Assembly (NCBI GenBank): GCA_025352865.1
Contig: JANXSB010000453.1
Coordinates: 1-16,957 of the forward strand
Direction of reading: 5' to 3'
From: Chthoniobacter sp.
Lineage (GTDB): Bacteria > Verrucomicrobiota > Verrucomicrobiia > Chthoniobacterales > Chthoniobacteraceae
DNA: 16,957 nt
Positions 1 to 6,916 of this stretch are shown here, piece after piece. A model generated the notes under the pieces. The model saw only the letters and a program-made list of their open reading frames with translations. It did no database searches and was not told the DNA's origin. Positions within the stretch are counted from its first letter, which is position 1, and every line of letters starts with the position of its first letter. The position numbers were made by a program, and so were the translations under genes.

Positions 1-471
1 GGCGGCGAACTGGCGCGGGAATTCGCCGCGATCCACGACCCCGTGCTCGGTTCGCCGACGATCAGCATCGGCACGATCCGCGGCGGATCGAAGACGAACA
101 TCATCCCCGACGCCTGCGAGGCCAGCGTGGACCTGCGCTTCGTCCCCGCGCAGTTCACCCCGGACTTTGCGGAAAAACTCGCCGCCCGTCTCCGCGCCGT
201 CTGCTCCGATCTCGCGCTCGACCTTTCCCCCGCGCCACCGCTCTATACCGACCCCTCGCACCCACTCATCGCGAAGCTCGGCGAATGCGGCGCGCAGCCC
301 ACCAGCGCACCGTGGTTTTGCGACGCCTGCTTTTTCGCCGAACGCGGCATGCCCGCCGTGGCCCTCGGCCCCGGCTCCATCGCCCAAGCGCACACGCGGG
401 ATGAATTCATCGCGGTTGCGGATCTGGAGAAAGGGGTGGAGTTCTTTCTGCGGTTCCTCGCGAAGCTATGA
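1..471 (+). CDS. M20-family metallopeptidase (ArgE/DapE-like), 3' part
   Basis: The frame is open from base 1, so the gene starts upstream; 156 C-terminal residues are visible. They cover the end of the dimerisation (lid) domain, with the NIIPDACEASVDLR signature, then the last part of the catalytic domain. The segment GPGSIAQAHTRDEF contains the histidine that serves as the final metal ligand in M20 enzymes. Family members remove N-acyl groups or cleave short peptides with a two-metal centre in the cytoplasm; acetylornithine deacetylase and succinyl-diaminopimelate desuccinylase are the best known. The GSIAQAHT form is closest in feel to ArgE/DapE, but substrate cannot be assigned from this fragment because the first metal ligands are outside the window. 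The gene ends with TGA at 469-471. The next gene starts 52 or 124 bp later on the same strand and is functionally unrelated. Confidence 0.85.
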   Translation, partial: GGELAREFAAIHDPVLGSPTISIGTIRGGSKTNIIPDACEASVDLRFVPAQFTPDFAEKLAARLRAVCSDLALDLSPAPPLYTDPSHPLIAKLGECGAQPTSAPWFCDACFFAERGMPAVALGPGSIAQAHTRDEFIAVADLEKGVEFFLRFLAKL

Positions 472-509
472 GCAGCCTGCCTGCGGCGGCACGCCTGCTC
501 GCAATTTTT
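470..509 (+). terminator. candidate intrinsic terminator after the peptidase gene
   Basis: The stop codon of the M20 gene runs into an imperfect stem: GAGCAG (470-475) can pair with CTGCTC (495-500), with a weaker inner pairing of GCCTGC against GCACGC. A run of five T follows at 505-509. The long GC-rich loop makes the hairpin only moderately convincing. It would separate the peptidase transcript from the methyltransferase gene. Confidence 0.3.
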
Positions 510-595
510 CTCTCGTGCCAAAAATGAGTGACGGGAAACGCGCCAAGCCGCCTCTCCAGCTTGCACCGGCGGGCGGATTCCGCCTTCATCCGCGC

Positions 596-2122
596 ATGGC
601 TTCGGCAAAACCCTCCTCCCTCGTCGATACCCGCGTCATCTACTGCGGGGATAACCTCGACCAGCTCGCGCAGCTCCCCGCGCACAGCGTCGATCTCATC
701 TACATCGACCCGCCCTTCAACTCCAACCGCAACTACGAAGTCTTCTGGGGCGAGACTCGCGAGAAGCGCAGCTTCGAGGACCGCCACGAGAGTACCCGCG
801 CCTACATCGACTACATGCGCCCGCGCTGCGAGCAGCTCGCCCGCGTGCTCAAGAAGACCGGCAGCTTCTACTACCACTGCGACTGGCACGCCGGGCATTA
901 CGTGAAAGTCATGCTCGACGGCTTGTTCGGAGAGAACAACTTTCTCAACGAGATCGTGTGGAAACGGACCCACGCCCATGGTTCCGCGGATCGCTTTGCG
1001 CCGGTGCATGACATGATCTTCGTCTATTCGGGCGGAGGGCAGCACACTTGGAATAAACCGCTCCTCCAGCACGAACCGACCTACGTTGAAAAGCATTTCA
1101 AACAGGTCGATGAAAAGACGGGGCGTGCTTTCCAGGCGATTTCTTTGACCGGCTCAGGCATCAGGAATGGCGAGAGCGGGCTGCCGTGGCGGGGTGTGAA
1201 TCCCACGAAGGTGAATCGGCATTGGGCAATTCCCGGAAAGGTCTTCACCCGCTTCAAGCTCAAGGGAGAAACGGTTCAGGAAAAGTTAGACGCGCTCGAT
1301 AAAGCTGGCCTGATCTATTGGCCATCCGTCGAGAACGGAACTCCGCGCTTGAAATGGTTTGCTGACGAACTCGAAGGCATGGCAATGCCCGATGTATGGA
1401 CGGACGTTCCTCCAATCGGTGCACAAGCCGCCGAACGTCTTGGCTACCCGACGCAAAAACCGCTCGCGCTTTTGGAGAGAATCATCAACGCCAGCAGCAA
1501 TCAAAACGACATCGTGCTCGACGCCTTTTGCGGCTGCGGCACCGCGCTCGTCGCCGCGCAGAAGCTCAAGCGCCAATGGGTCGGCATCGACATCTCACCC
1601 ACAGCCTGCCGCGTGATGGCCAAGCGCCTGCGCGATGTCTGCGGGATGAAGGAGAACGAAGACCTTTGGAAGATCGGGCGCGGCTTCATCGTGCGCGATC
1701 TGCCGTGGACGGAAAAGAAGCTGCGCGAGCTGCCGCCCTTCGAGTTTGAAAACTGGGCCGTCATCGCCCTCGGCGGGCGCAAGAACAAGGCGCAGGTGGG
1801 CGACATGGGCATCGACGGGCGCATCTTCCCCGTCTCCGCGCTGGACAATGTACGCACGGCCGGCGCGGACGAGCTGCGGCTGGAGGAGCGCTTTTACGCC
1901 ATGCAGGTGAAGCAAAAGGACAAGGCCGGCCGCCCCGACATCGACGCCTTTGAAACCGCCATGCGCCGCGCGAAGTGCGAGAAGGGTTTCTTCGTGAGCT
2001 TCGATTTCTCCAGCGACGCGCTGCGCGAGATCGGGCGCTTTTTCACCGAGGAGCACCGCATCATCATCCCCGTGACCGTCCGCGAAATCCTCGACGAGCA
2101 AATCGCCCACAAGCTCGCGTGA
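596..2122 (+). CDS. DNA methyltransferase (N4/N6 type) fused to Mrr-like nuclease domain
   Basis: From ATG 596 the protein has 508 residues. The amino-methyltransferase motif DPPF lies at about residues 38-41 and the S-adenosylmethionine-binding motif DAFCGCGT at 309-316, the motif order of beta-class N6-adenine/N4-cytosine methyltransferases. Residues between about 110 and 290 should hold target recognition. After the methyltransferase comes a separate domain of about 115 residues with GDMGIDG (D403, D407) and QVKQ (Q437, K439). This matches the D...QxK active-site pattern of Mrr-type PD-(D/E)xK nucleases. The likely role is sequence-specific methylation, possibly combined with cleavage, in one polypeptide; cleavage is inference. 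No separate restriction or specificity gene lies beside it. An in-frame ATG at 524 would add 24 residues; 596 is preferred because conserved sequence starts about 12 residues later. Neither start has a clear ribosome binding site. Confidence 0.85.
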   Translation: MASAKPSSLVDTRVIYCGDNLDQLAQLPAHSVDLIYIDPPFNSNRNYEVFWGETREKRSFEDRHESTRAYIDYMRPRCEQLARVLKKTGSFYYHCDWHAGHYVKVMLDGLFGENNFLNEIVWKRTHAHGSADRFAPVHDMIFVYSGGGQHTWNKPLLQHEPTYVEKHFKQVDEKTGRAFQAISLTGSGIRNGESGLPWRGVNPTKVNRHWAIPGKVFTRFKLKGETVQEKLDALDKAGLIYWPSVENGTPRLKWFADELEGMAMPDVWTDVPPIGAQAAERLGYPTQKPLALLERIINASSNQNDIVLDAFCGCGTALVAAQKLKRQWVGIDISPTACRVMAKRLRDVCGMKENEDLWKIGRGFIVRDLPWTEKKLRELPPFEFENWAVIALGGRKNKAQVGDMGIDGRIFPVSALDNVRTAGADELRLEERFYAMQVKQKDKAGRPDIDAFETAMRRAKCEKGFFVSFDFSSDALREIGRFFTEEHRIIIPVTVREILDEQIAHKLA

Positions 2123-2130
2123 AGGCCGCG

Positions 2131-2190
2131 GCCTCCTACGACCCGCCTGCTCCTCCGATGGAGCGTCGCAGGGCTCCTCCGCCGTAGGAG
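2131..2190. repeat. small nested inverted repeat between methyltransferase and proS
   Basis: Eight-base arms CTCCTACG (2133-2140) and CGTAGGAG (2183-2190) flank an inner hairpin GCTCC (2149-2153)/GGAGC (2160-2164). The 9-mer GCTCCTCCG occurs twice, at 2149-2157 and 2173-2181. It sits in the 170-bp gap after the methyltransferase stop. It may be a REP-like element or a weak terminator; there is no T-tract. The rest of the gap up to proS shows nothing recognisable. Confidence 0.35.
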
Positions 2191-2292
2191 AGCCGCGACG
2201 CACAGCCGCTCCCTCCAACCAAATGGAGCCGGAAGCGTCCGCTTGCCGAGGATAGGCCCGGCGTCTAGCTTCGCGTCCCTTTTTCCAAAACC

Positions 2293-3828
2293 ATGAGCCA
2301 GCCCCAGCAAGACAAGACCGCCATCACGCCGACCCGCGCGCAGGATTTTCCCGAGTGGTATCAGCAGGTCGTCCGCGCGGCGGATCTCGCGGAGAATTCG
2401 GACGTGCGCGGGTGCATGGTCATCAAGCCTTGGGGCTACGGCATCTGGGAAAACATGCAGCGCTCGCTCGATGGGATGTTCAAGGCGACCGGACACAAGA
2501 ACGCTTATTTTCCGCTGTTCATCCCGCTGAGTTATCTCGCGAAGGAAGCGCAGCACGTCGAGGGCTTTGCCAAGGAGTGCGCGGTGGTCACGCATCACCG
2601 GCTGGAGTCGGACGGCCAGGGCGGACTGCGCCCCGCGCCGGGCGCGCAGCTCACCGAGCCGCTGATTGTGCGGCCAACGAGCGAGACGATCATCGGCGCG
2701 AGCTACGCGAAGTGGGTGCAGTCGTGGCGCGACCTGCCGATCCTCATCAACCAATGGGCGAACGTGGTGCGCTGGGAAATGCGCCCGCGCGTTTTCCTGC
2801 GGACCACGGAATTCCTGTGGCAGGAGGGGCACACCGCGCACGAGACCGCGCAGGAGGCGCTGGGCGAGACGGACCTCATCCTCGGCATCTACGAAAAATT
2901 CGCGCGCGAGTGGCTGGCGCTGCCGGTTTTCACCGGCGAAAAAAGCGAGAGCGAGCGCTTTCCCGGCGCGGTGAAGACGCTGTGCATCGAGGCCATGGTG
3001 CAGGATCGCAAGGCCATCCAGGCGGGCACGTCGCACTTCCTCGGGCAGAATTTTGCCCACGCCAGCGGCATCAAATTCCAGTCGCGCGAGGGCCGGGAGG
3101 AGCACGCCTGGACGACGAGCTGGGGCGTGAGCACGCGGCTCATCGGCACGCTCATCATGGCGCACGCGGACGACGACGGCCTCGTCCTCCCGCCGCGCAT
3201 CGCGCCGTCGCAGATCGTGATTATTCCCGTCACTCCCAAGCCCGAAACGCGCGACGCCGTGCTCGCCGCCGCGGAGCAGCTCGCCGTGGAGTTGCGCGCA
3301 CAGACGGCCTTCGGCGAAAAGATCAGCGTCGAGATCGACAAGCGCGACATCGGCGGCGGGACGAAGACGTGGGAGTGGATAAAAAAAGGCGTGCCGATCC
3401 GCGTGGAGCTTGGCCCGCGCGATTTGGAAAAAGGCAGCGTCGCCGTCGCGCGACGGGATCGCGGGCCGAAGGAAAAGGCGTTTGTCCCGAACGCCGATTT
3501 CGTCGCAAAGGCCGCCGCGATTCTCGAAGAAATGCAGGCCGGCCTTTTGGCCAAAGCCACCGCCTACCGCGACGCAAACACCGTGAAGATCGACACCAAA
3601 GAAGACTTCTACGCCTTCTTCACCGCGCAAAATTCCGGCAAGCCCGAGATCCACGGCGGTTTCGCGCTCGCGCACTGGAACGGCTCGCGCGAAGTCGAGG
3701 AGCGGATCAAGGACGACCTCAAAGTCACCATCCGCTGCATCCCCTCCGCCGCGCCCGAGGAAGACGGGAAGTGCATCCTCACCGGCGAGCCGAGCAAGCG
3801 CCGCGTGGTGTGGGCGAAGTCTTACTAG
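2293..3828 (+). CDS. proS: prolyl-tRNA synthetase, type 3 (archaeal/eukaryotic-like)
   Basis: This 511-residue class II aminoacyl-tRNA synthetase charges tRNA-Pro with proline in the cytoplasm. RPTSET is at 127-132, motif 2 (RWEMRPRVFLRTTEFLWQE) at 160-178, and motif 3 around 277-302 (SWGVSTRLIG ... PPRIAP). The anticodon-binding domain occupies roughly 303-400, and an extra C-terminal domain follows to a terminal ...AKSY. The terminal tyrosine, the length near 500 and the absence of the about 180-residue editing insertion identify the type 3 enzyme rather than the usual bacterial type of about 570 residues. Two cysteines remain in the C-terminal domain (C482, C494), too few for a full four-cysteine zinc site. 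The start at 2293 places the conserved FPEWYQQVV near residue 19, as expected. The gene stops 3 bp from the convergent SPFH gene, so the two transcripts must overlap or end inside each other. Confidence 0.97.
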   Translation: MSQPQQDKTAITPTRAQDFPEWYQQVVRAADLAENSDVRGCMVIKPWGYGIWENMQRSLDGMFKATGHKNAYFPLFIPLSYLAKEAQHVEGFAKECAVVTHHRLESDGQGGLRPAPGAQLTEPLIVRPTSETIIGASYAKWVQSWRDLPILINQWANVVRWEMRPRVFLRTTEFLWQEGHTAHETAQEALGETDLILGIYEKFAREWLALPVFTGEKSESERFPGAVKTLCIEAMVQDRKAIQAGTSHFLGQNFAHASGIKFQSREGREEHAWTTSWGVSTRLIGTLIMAHADDDGLVLPPRIAPSQIVIIPVTPKPETRDAVLAAAEQLAVELRAQTAFGEKISVEIDKRDIGGGTKTWEWIKKGVPIRVELGPRDLEKGSVAVARRDRGPKEKAFVPNADFVAKAAAILEEMQAGLLAKATAYRDANTVKIDTKEDFYAFFTAQNSGKPEIHGGFALAHWNGSREVEERIKDDLKVTIRCIPSAAPEEDGKCILTGEPSKRRVVWAKSY

Positions 3829-3831
3829 CCG

Positions 3832-4758
3832 TTACTTCTTGATCGGCGGCGGCGCGGCTTTCCCGCCGGGCTGCGCAGCGAGGAGCTGGTTGAGCAGTTC
3901 GCTTTTCGGCGGGACGAAGCTGATGCGTGCGTCGCCCTGCACGATCTGCTGCATTTCGAGAATCTCGAACATCGAGTCGATGATCTCGCGATCCTGGGAG
4001 ATGAGCTGGAGCGCTTCGCCGACGATCTGCGGGCGCATGGCGGCGGCTTTGGCAAACTCGATGGCGGCCTGGCGCTCGGCGGTGCTGGTGATGATGCTGA
4101 CCTGGTTCGCGCCGTCCTGCTTGATCGCACTGGTGACCTGCCGCAGGCGGTTGACCACTTTCTCCTCGATCTGCCGGATCATCCCGGTGTCGCGGAAATG
4201 CACTTTGCGGATATAGACGCTGCCGAGTTTGTAGCCCCATTCATTGGACTTCGGCGAGACCTCGGTGCGGACGGTGAGTGACATTGCGTGCCGCGTTTCG
4301 AGCATCGCGCCGAGCGGCATATTGCTGAGGCAGCGGACGGTGGCGCTGCTGACATTGGCCCCGAGCGAGCCGCGCGGGTCGGCGTTTTTGAAAAGGTAGG
4401 AAACGGGATCGCTGATGAACATTTCGTACCAGATGCCGATGCCCATGGGCGCGCCTTCCTCGCTGTTCACGGGCTGGCTGCGGAGGTAGGTCTGGTCGAG
4501 GCGAAGGTCGAGGACGTGGCACTGGCCGAGCCAGTTCACGATGGGACCGACGATGCCGAGTTTCGACCAGAGGAAATAGATGCCGGGCTCGTCGAGCACG
4601 GCGAGCACTTTGCCAAAGAGCACATAGACGTGGCAGCGGCCCTCCTCGACGATGGCGTACACGCCGAACGCGCGGAGCAGGCCGAAGAAAATCGGCACGA
4701 TGATGAAGAAGCCGATGAAGGCGCCGACGGCGGCGATGGCGAAATTGGAGAAGCTCAT
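3832..4758 (-). CDS. SPFH/band-7 (stomatin-like) membrane protein, downstream partner
   Basis: This 308-residue protein has one N-terminal membrane segment (about residues 6-32, rich in F/I/V/G). An SPFH/PHB-type domain follows, with VEEGRCHVYVLFGKV near 37-51 and the pore-side pattern PGIYFLWSKLG near 58-68. The C-terminal half (about 195-270) is helical and charged, with the AERQAAIEFAKAAAMRP stretch typical of the coiled-coil that follows SPFH domains. It ends in a short Pro/Lys tail (PPPIKK). SPFH proteins oligomerise into membrane-anchored rings or microdomains; the specific role is not determinable here. The ATG at 4756-4758 overlaps the stop of the upstream SPFH gene in an ATGA arrangement, implying translational coupling and probably a hetero-oligomer. 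The frame is open further upstream (to 5112), but that extension lies inside the other gene. Confidence 0.85.
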   Translation of the reverse strand: MSFSNFAIAAVGAFIGFFIIVPIFFGLLRAFGVYAIVEEGRCHVYVLFGKVLAVLDEPGIYFLWSKLGIVGPIVNWLGQCHVLDLRLDQTYLRSQPVNSEEGAPMGIGIWYEMFISDPVSYLFKNADPRGSLGANVSSATVRCLSNMPLGAMLETRHAMSLTVRTEVSPKSNEWGYKLGSVYIRKVHFRDTGMIRQIEEKVVNRLRQVTSAIKQDGANQVSIITSTAERQAAIEFAKAAAMRPQIVGEALQLISQDREIIDSMFEILEMQQIVQGDARISFVPPKSELLNQLLAAQPGGKAAPPPIKK

Positions 4759-5852
4759 TGCGCGTCCTCCATGATGACCTGGCTGGCCTGCCGGAAGAGC
4801 TTGAGCCGCACGTTTCGCCGGTAGGCGGCGAGGGCGTCCGGCCCGCTCGCGCGCAGGGTGGTGAGCTGCCCGGAAAGCGCGCGGAGAGGTTCGACCTCGG
4901 CCTGCGCGTTGAGCGTTTCGATTTCCACGGCGCGTTTCGATTGCACGATTTTCTGATCCGCCGAAGCCTGCGCGAGCGAGATGTCCGAGCTGACCTGGTT
5001 GTGCGCGGTGTTGATCGCCGCGAGCGCGCTTTCCACATCCGCCGGCGGGTCGATGCCGGTGATGAGCGAGGCGTCGAAGGTGATGCCGTAGCGCGGCGCG
5101 GAACTCGCGCACTCGCGCTCCATGTGCTCATTGAGCGAGGAGAGGTTTTTGCGCAAATCATTGATCGAGATATTGCCGACGGCTGCGATGGAATCGTTGG
5201 CGACAGGTTGCGTCGGAACTTTGATTGTGGTGTTGCAGTTGGGGCAGTCGGCTTCAAAGCCAATCTTTGCGATGGCGGTTTCAAGACCTTTGCCGCAATT
5301 CGGGCAGGCGAATTTGAAAGTAGGCTCAATGAGCGGCGCGGTGAAGTTCGCGATGCGCTCGCGCAGCACGCTGATGAAGTAGCCCATCACATGCACGATC
5401 GGCCGCTTCACGCCGAAGAGATACGCGTAGAGATTCCGCTCGCAGATGCGGTAGCGGATTTGTCCGGTGAGACCGGTGTCGAGCTGGTCTTTCGTCACTG
5501 CGCTGAGCCGCGAGCCGCCTTCGTTCGCAGTCGGGTCTTCGGGATCGAAAGCCATGTTCAGCGTCTGCGTGGCGACGGTCACTTTGTACACGCGCTCCCA
5601 CGGCCATTTGAAATACGGGCCGCCCGCCGGGATCACGCGCACCTGCGGGTAGCAGTAGCGCTCGCGCTCTTCGGGGCGGAGTGATTCGGCAATGGGATCG
5701 TCGAGCGTGGTCTGCGAGCCGAGCCGTTCGGCGCGGCCGAAGATGGTCTTCACTGCGCGCTCGTTTTGATCGACCGTGTAAAGTCCGGCCACGAGGTAGC
5801 GCATGAGGAACCACGCGATGAAACCGATGATGAGTCCGAAGATGATGTCCAT
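4755..5852 (-). CDS. SPFH/band-7 membrane protein with embedded zinc ribbon
   Basis: This protein has 365 residues. Residues 3-24 form a membrane segment, followed by VDQNERAVKTIFGRAE, a typical start of a band-7 domain. The SPFH core continues to about 170 (PYFKWPWERVYKVTVATQT near 79-97). Residues 183-206 form a zinc-ribbon knuckle pair, CPNC ... CPNC with 16 residues between, followed by a Thr/Pro-rich linker. SPFH-like sequence then resumes (NISINDLRKNL ... APRYGITFDASLITGI, about 227-267). The C-terminal helical region (about 270-350) carries the QASADQKIVQSKRAVEIETL pattern of post-SPFH coiled coils. The ribbon insertion is unusual; stomatins and prohibitins normally lack one. It heads a two-gene operon with the overlapping SPFH gene. 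The ATG at 5850-5852 is supported by the membrane segment beginning immediately; no Shine-Dalgarno sequence is visible. Function beyond membrane scaffolding is unknown. Confidence 0.85.
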   Translation of the reverse strand: MDIIFGLIIGFIAWFLMRYLVAGLYTVDQNERAVKTIFGRAERLGSQTTLDDPIAESLRPEERERYCYPQVRVIPAGGPYFKWPWERVYKVTVATQTLNMAFDPEDPTANEGGSRLSAVTKDQLDTGLTGQIRYRICERNLYAYLFGVKRPIVHVMGYFISVLRERIANFTAPLIEPTFKFACPNCGKGLETAIAKIGFEADCPNCNTTIKVPTQPVANDSIAAVGNISINDLRKNLSSLNEHMERECASSAPRYGITFDASLITGIDPPADVESALAAINTAHNQVSSDISLAQASADQKIVQSKRAVEIETLNAQAEVEPLRALSGQLTTLRASGPDALAAYRRNVRLKLFRQASQVIMEDAQ

Positions 5853-6067
5853 AGGCGGGTGGGTGTTAGGGGAGATGGATTAGTGGATTGCCACGCGAAT
5901 GGAAGGCGCGAATGAGCGGCGCGCACGGTTTGCGGGCGGAGATTTTTCCAAGGAAAACCGCTTGCGCGCGGTTCCCGACATCTGCACATCTGCGCAGACG
6001 GAGGCGCGCGCATCCGAAACGCCTCGCTGGCACAATTCAAATCAATCCGACACAACTGCCCTCAACC
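5853..6067. promoter_or_regulatory. divergent intergenic region between SPFH operon and PEP-CTERM gene
   Basis: This 215-bp gap separates divergently transcribed genes, so it should contain both promoters. Visible structure includes TTTTCC-AA-GGAAAA inverted arms at 5944-5957 and, just after, ACCGC...GCGGT. These are candidates for an operator, but no confident -35/-10 pair can be assigned on either strand. No Shine-Dalgarno sequence precedes either start. Confidence 0.4.
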
Positions 6068-6895
6068 ATGAAATCACTCCTCCAAAAACCGCCCTCCAAC
6101 ACCGCCACGAAAAAAGCCACCGGCCGTCTCGCTGTGCTCGCCGCACTCGTCGCAGGCACGGGCGCTCTGCACGCCGACTTGATCCCGGTGCCAAACTATT
6201 CGTTCGAGACGCAATCCGGCGTGGGCCAGCCCTTCGGCGTAAACATCAATGTGGACGATTGGCAAAAGCAGGATCGGCCGGCTTACTTTCCGGAGTCGGG
6301 ATACAACGGTTTTTACTGGGTGCAAACGGCGGGCAACTTCCTCAATCCGGCAAGCGGGCAGGGACGGGTGCTCAACGCGGCCGGCGCGCAGGCGGAATAC
6401 GTTCTGTCGTTTCCGGGTGCCGGATTGTTTCAGGATTACACCGCCACGGACTGGGCAGGCACCACACACGCTTTCACCGCCACGTATCAGGCCGGCAAGT
6501 CCTACGAACTGACGGCCGGAATCTTTGGCGAAAGTGTCAACGACGGCGCGATCCTCCAGCTCAGCATGTATTACCGCGACGCCTTGAACAGCATGGTCAC
6601 GGTCGGAACGCCTAACACGATCATCTACCACGCGGCGGACTTTCCTTACTCCGCCGGCGGTGCATTCAACCTCATTGATTTCTCGGCGGAGGTGCCGGTC
6701 GTGCAGGCGGGCGACGCGTGGGCCGGTCAGCATATTGGCATCAACGTCGTGGTTTTCTCGGGCGATGGCACGAACCAGTGGGTGCTCGACAACGTGCGCC
6801 TCACGGAAGCGCCGGAGCCGGCCACGCTTGGTCTGCTGGGCATCGGGCTCGGTGGGCTGATGCGGCGGCGTCCGCGCGCTCGCCGCGAGGGGTGA
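6068..6895 (+). CDS. PEP-CTERM sorting-domain exported protein
   Basis: This 275-residue secreted protein has a signal peptide (basic start, hydrophobic RLAVLAALVAGTGALHA to about residue 36), a beta-rich body, and a C-terminal PEP-CTERM tail. In the tail, PEP is at 249-251, followed by the hydrophobic stretch ATLGLLGIGLGGLM and an arginine-rich end. In the known system an exosortase recognises this tail and processes the protein at the inner membrane during export, often linked to exopolysaccharide. No exosortase gene is in the window. The mature region contains NYSFETQ, DDWQK, YYRD and QAGDAWAGQ, all recurring in the next gene, so the two are paralogues. The core looks like a non-catalytic beta-sandwich, possibly ligand-binding, which is inference. 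The ATG at 6068 is chosen because the signal peptide starts there; the open frame upstream is low-complexity. The next gene is 21 bp downstream. Confidence 0.85.
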   Translation: MKSLLQKPPSNTATKKATGRLAVLAALVAGTGALHADLIPVPNYSFETQSGVGQPFGVNINVDDWQKQDRPAYFPESGYNGFYWVQTAGNFLNPASGQGRVLNAAGAQAEYVLSFPGAGLFQDYTATDWAGTTHAFTATYQAGKSYELTAGIFGESVNDGAILQLSMYYRDALNSMVTVGTPNTIIYHAADFPYSAGGAFNLIDFSAEVPVVQAGDAWAGQHIGINVVVFSGDGTNQWVLDNVRLTEAPEPATLGLLGIGLGGLMRRRPRARREG

Positions 6896-6916
6896 CGAAT
6901 CCGTAGTCCTGCGATC

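Noticed and set aside
1894..3675. 593-residue open frame on the minus strand opposite the methyltransferase end and proS
   Set aside because: It is antisense to clearly conserved genes. The translation has no recognisable domain and the composition (H, R, A, D rich) is typical of the shadow of a GC-rich gene.
2355..3842. 495-residue open frame on the plus strand in another frame of proS
   Set aside because: It is very Arg/Ala/His-rich with no motifs and entirely overlaps the convincing proS frame.
6028..6045. TGGCAC sequence resembling the -24 half of a sigma-54 promoter before the PEP-CTERM gene
   Set aside because: No GC doublet or TTGC occurs at the required -12 spacing (AATTCAAATC follows), so the match is only half a promoter.
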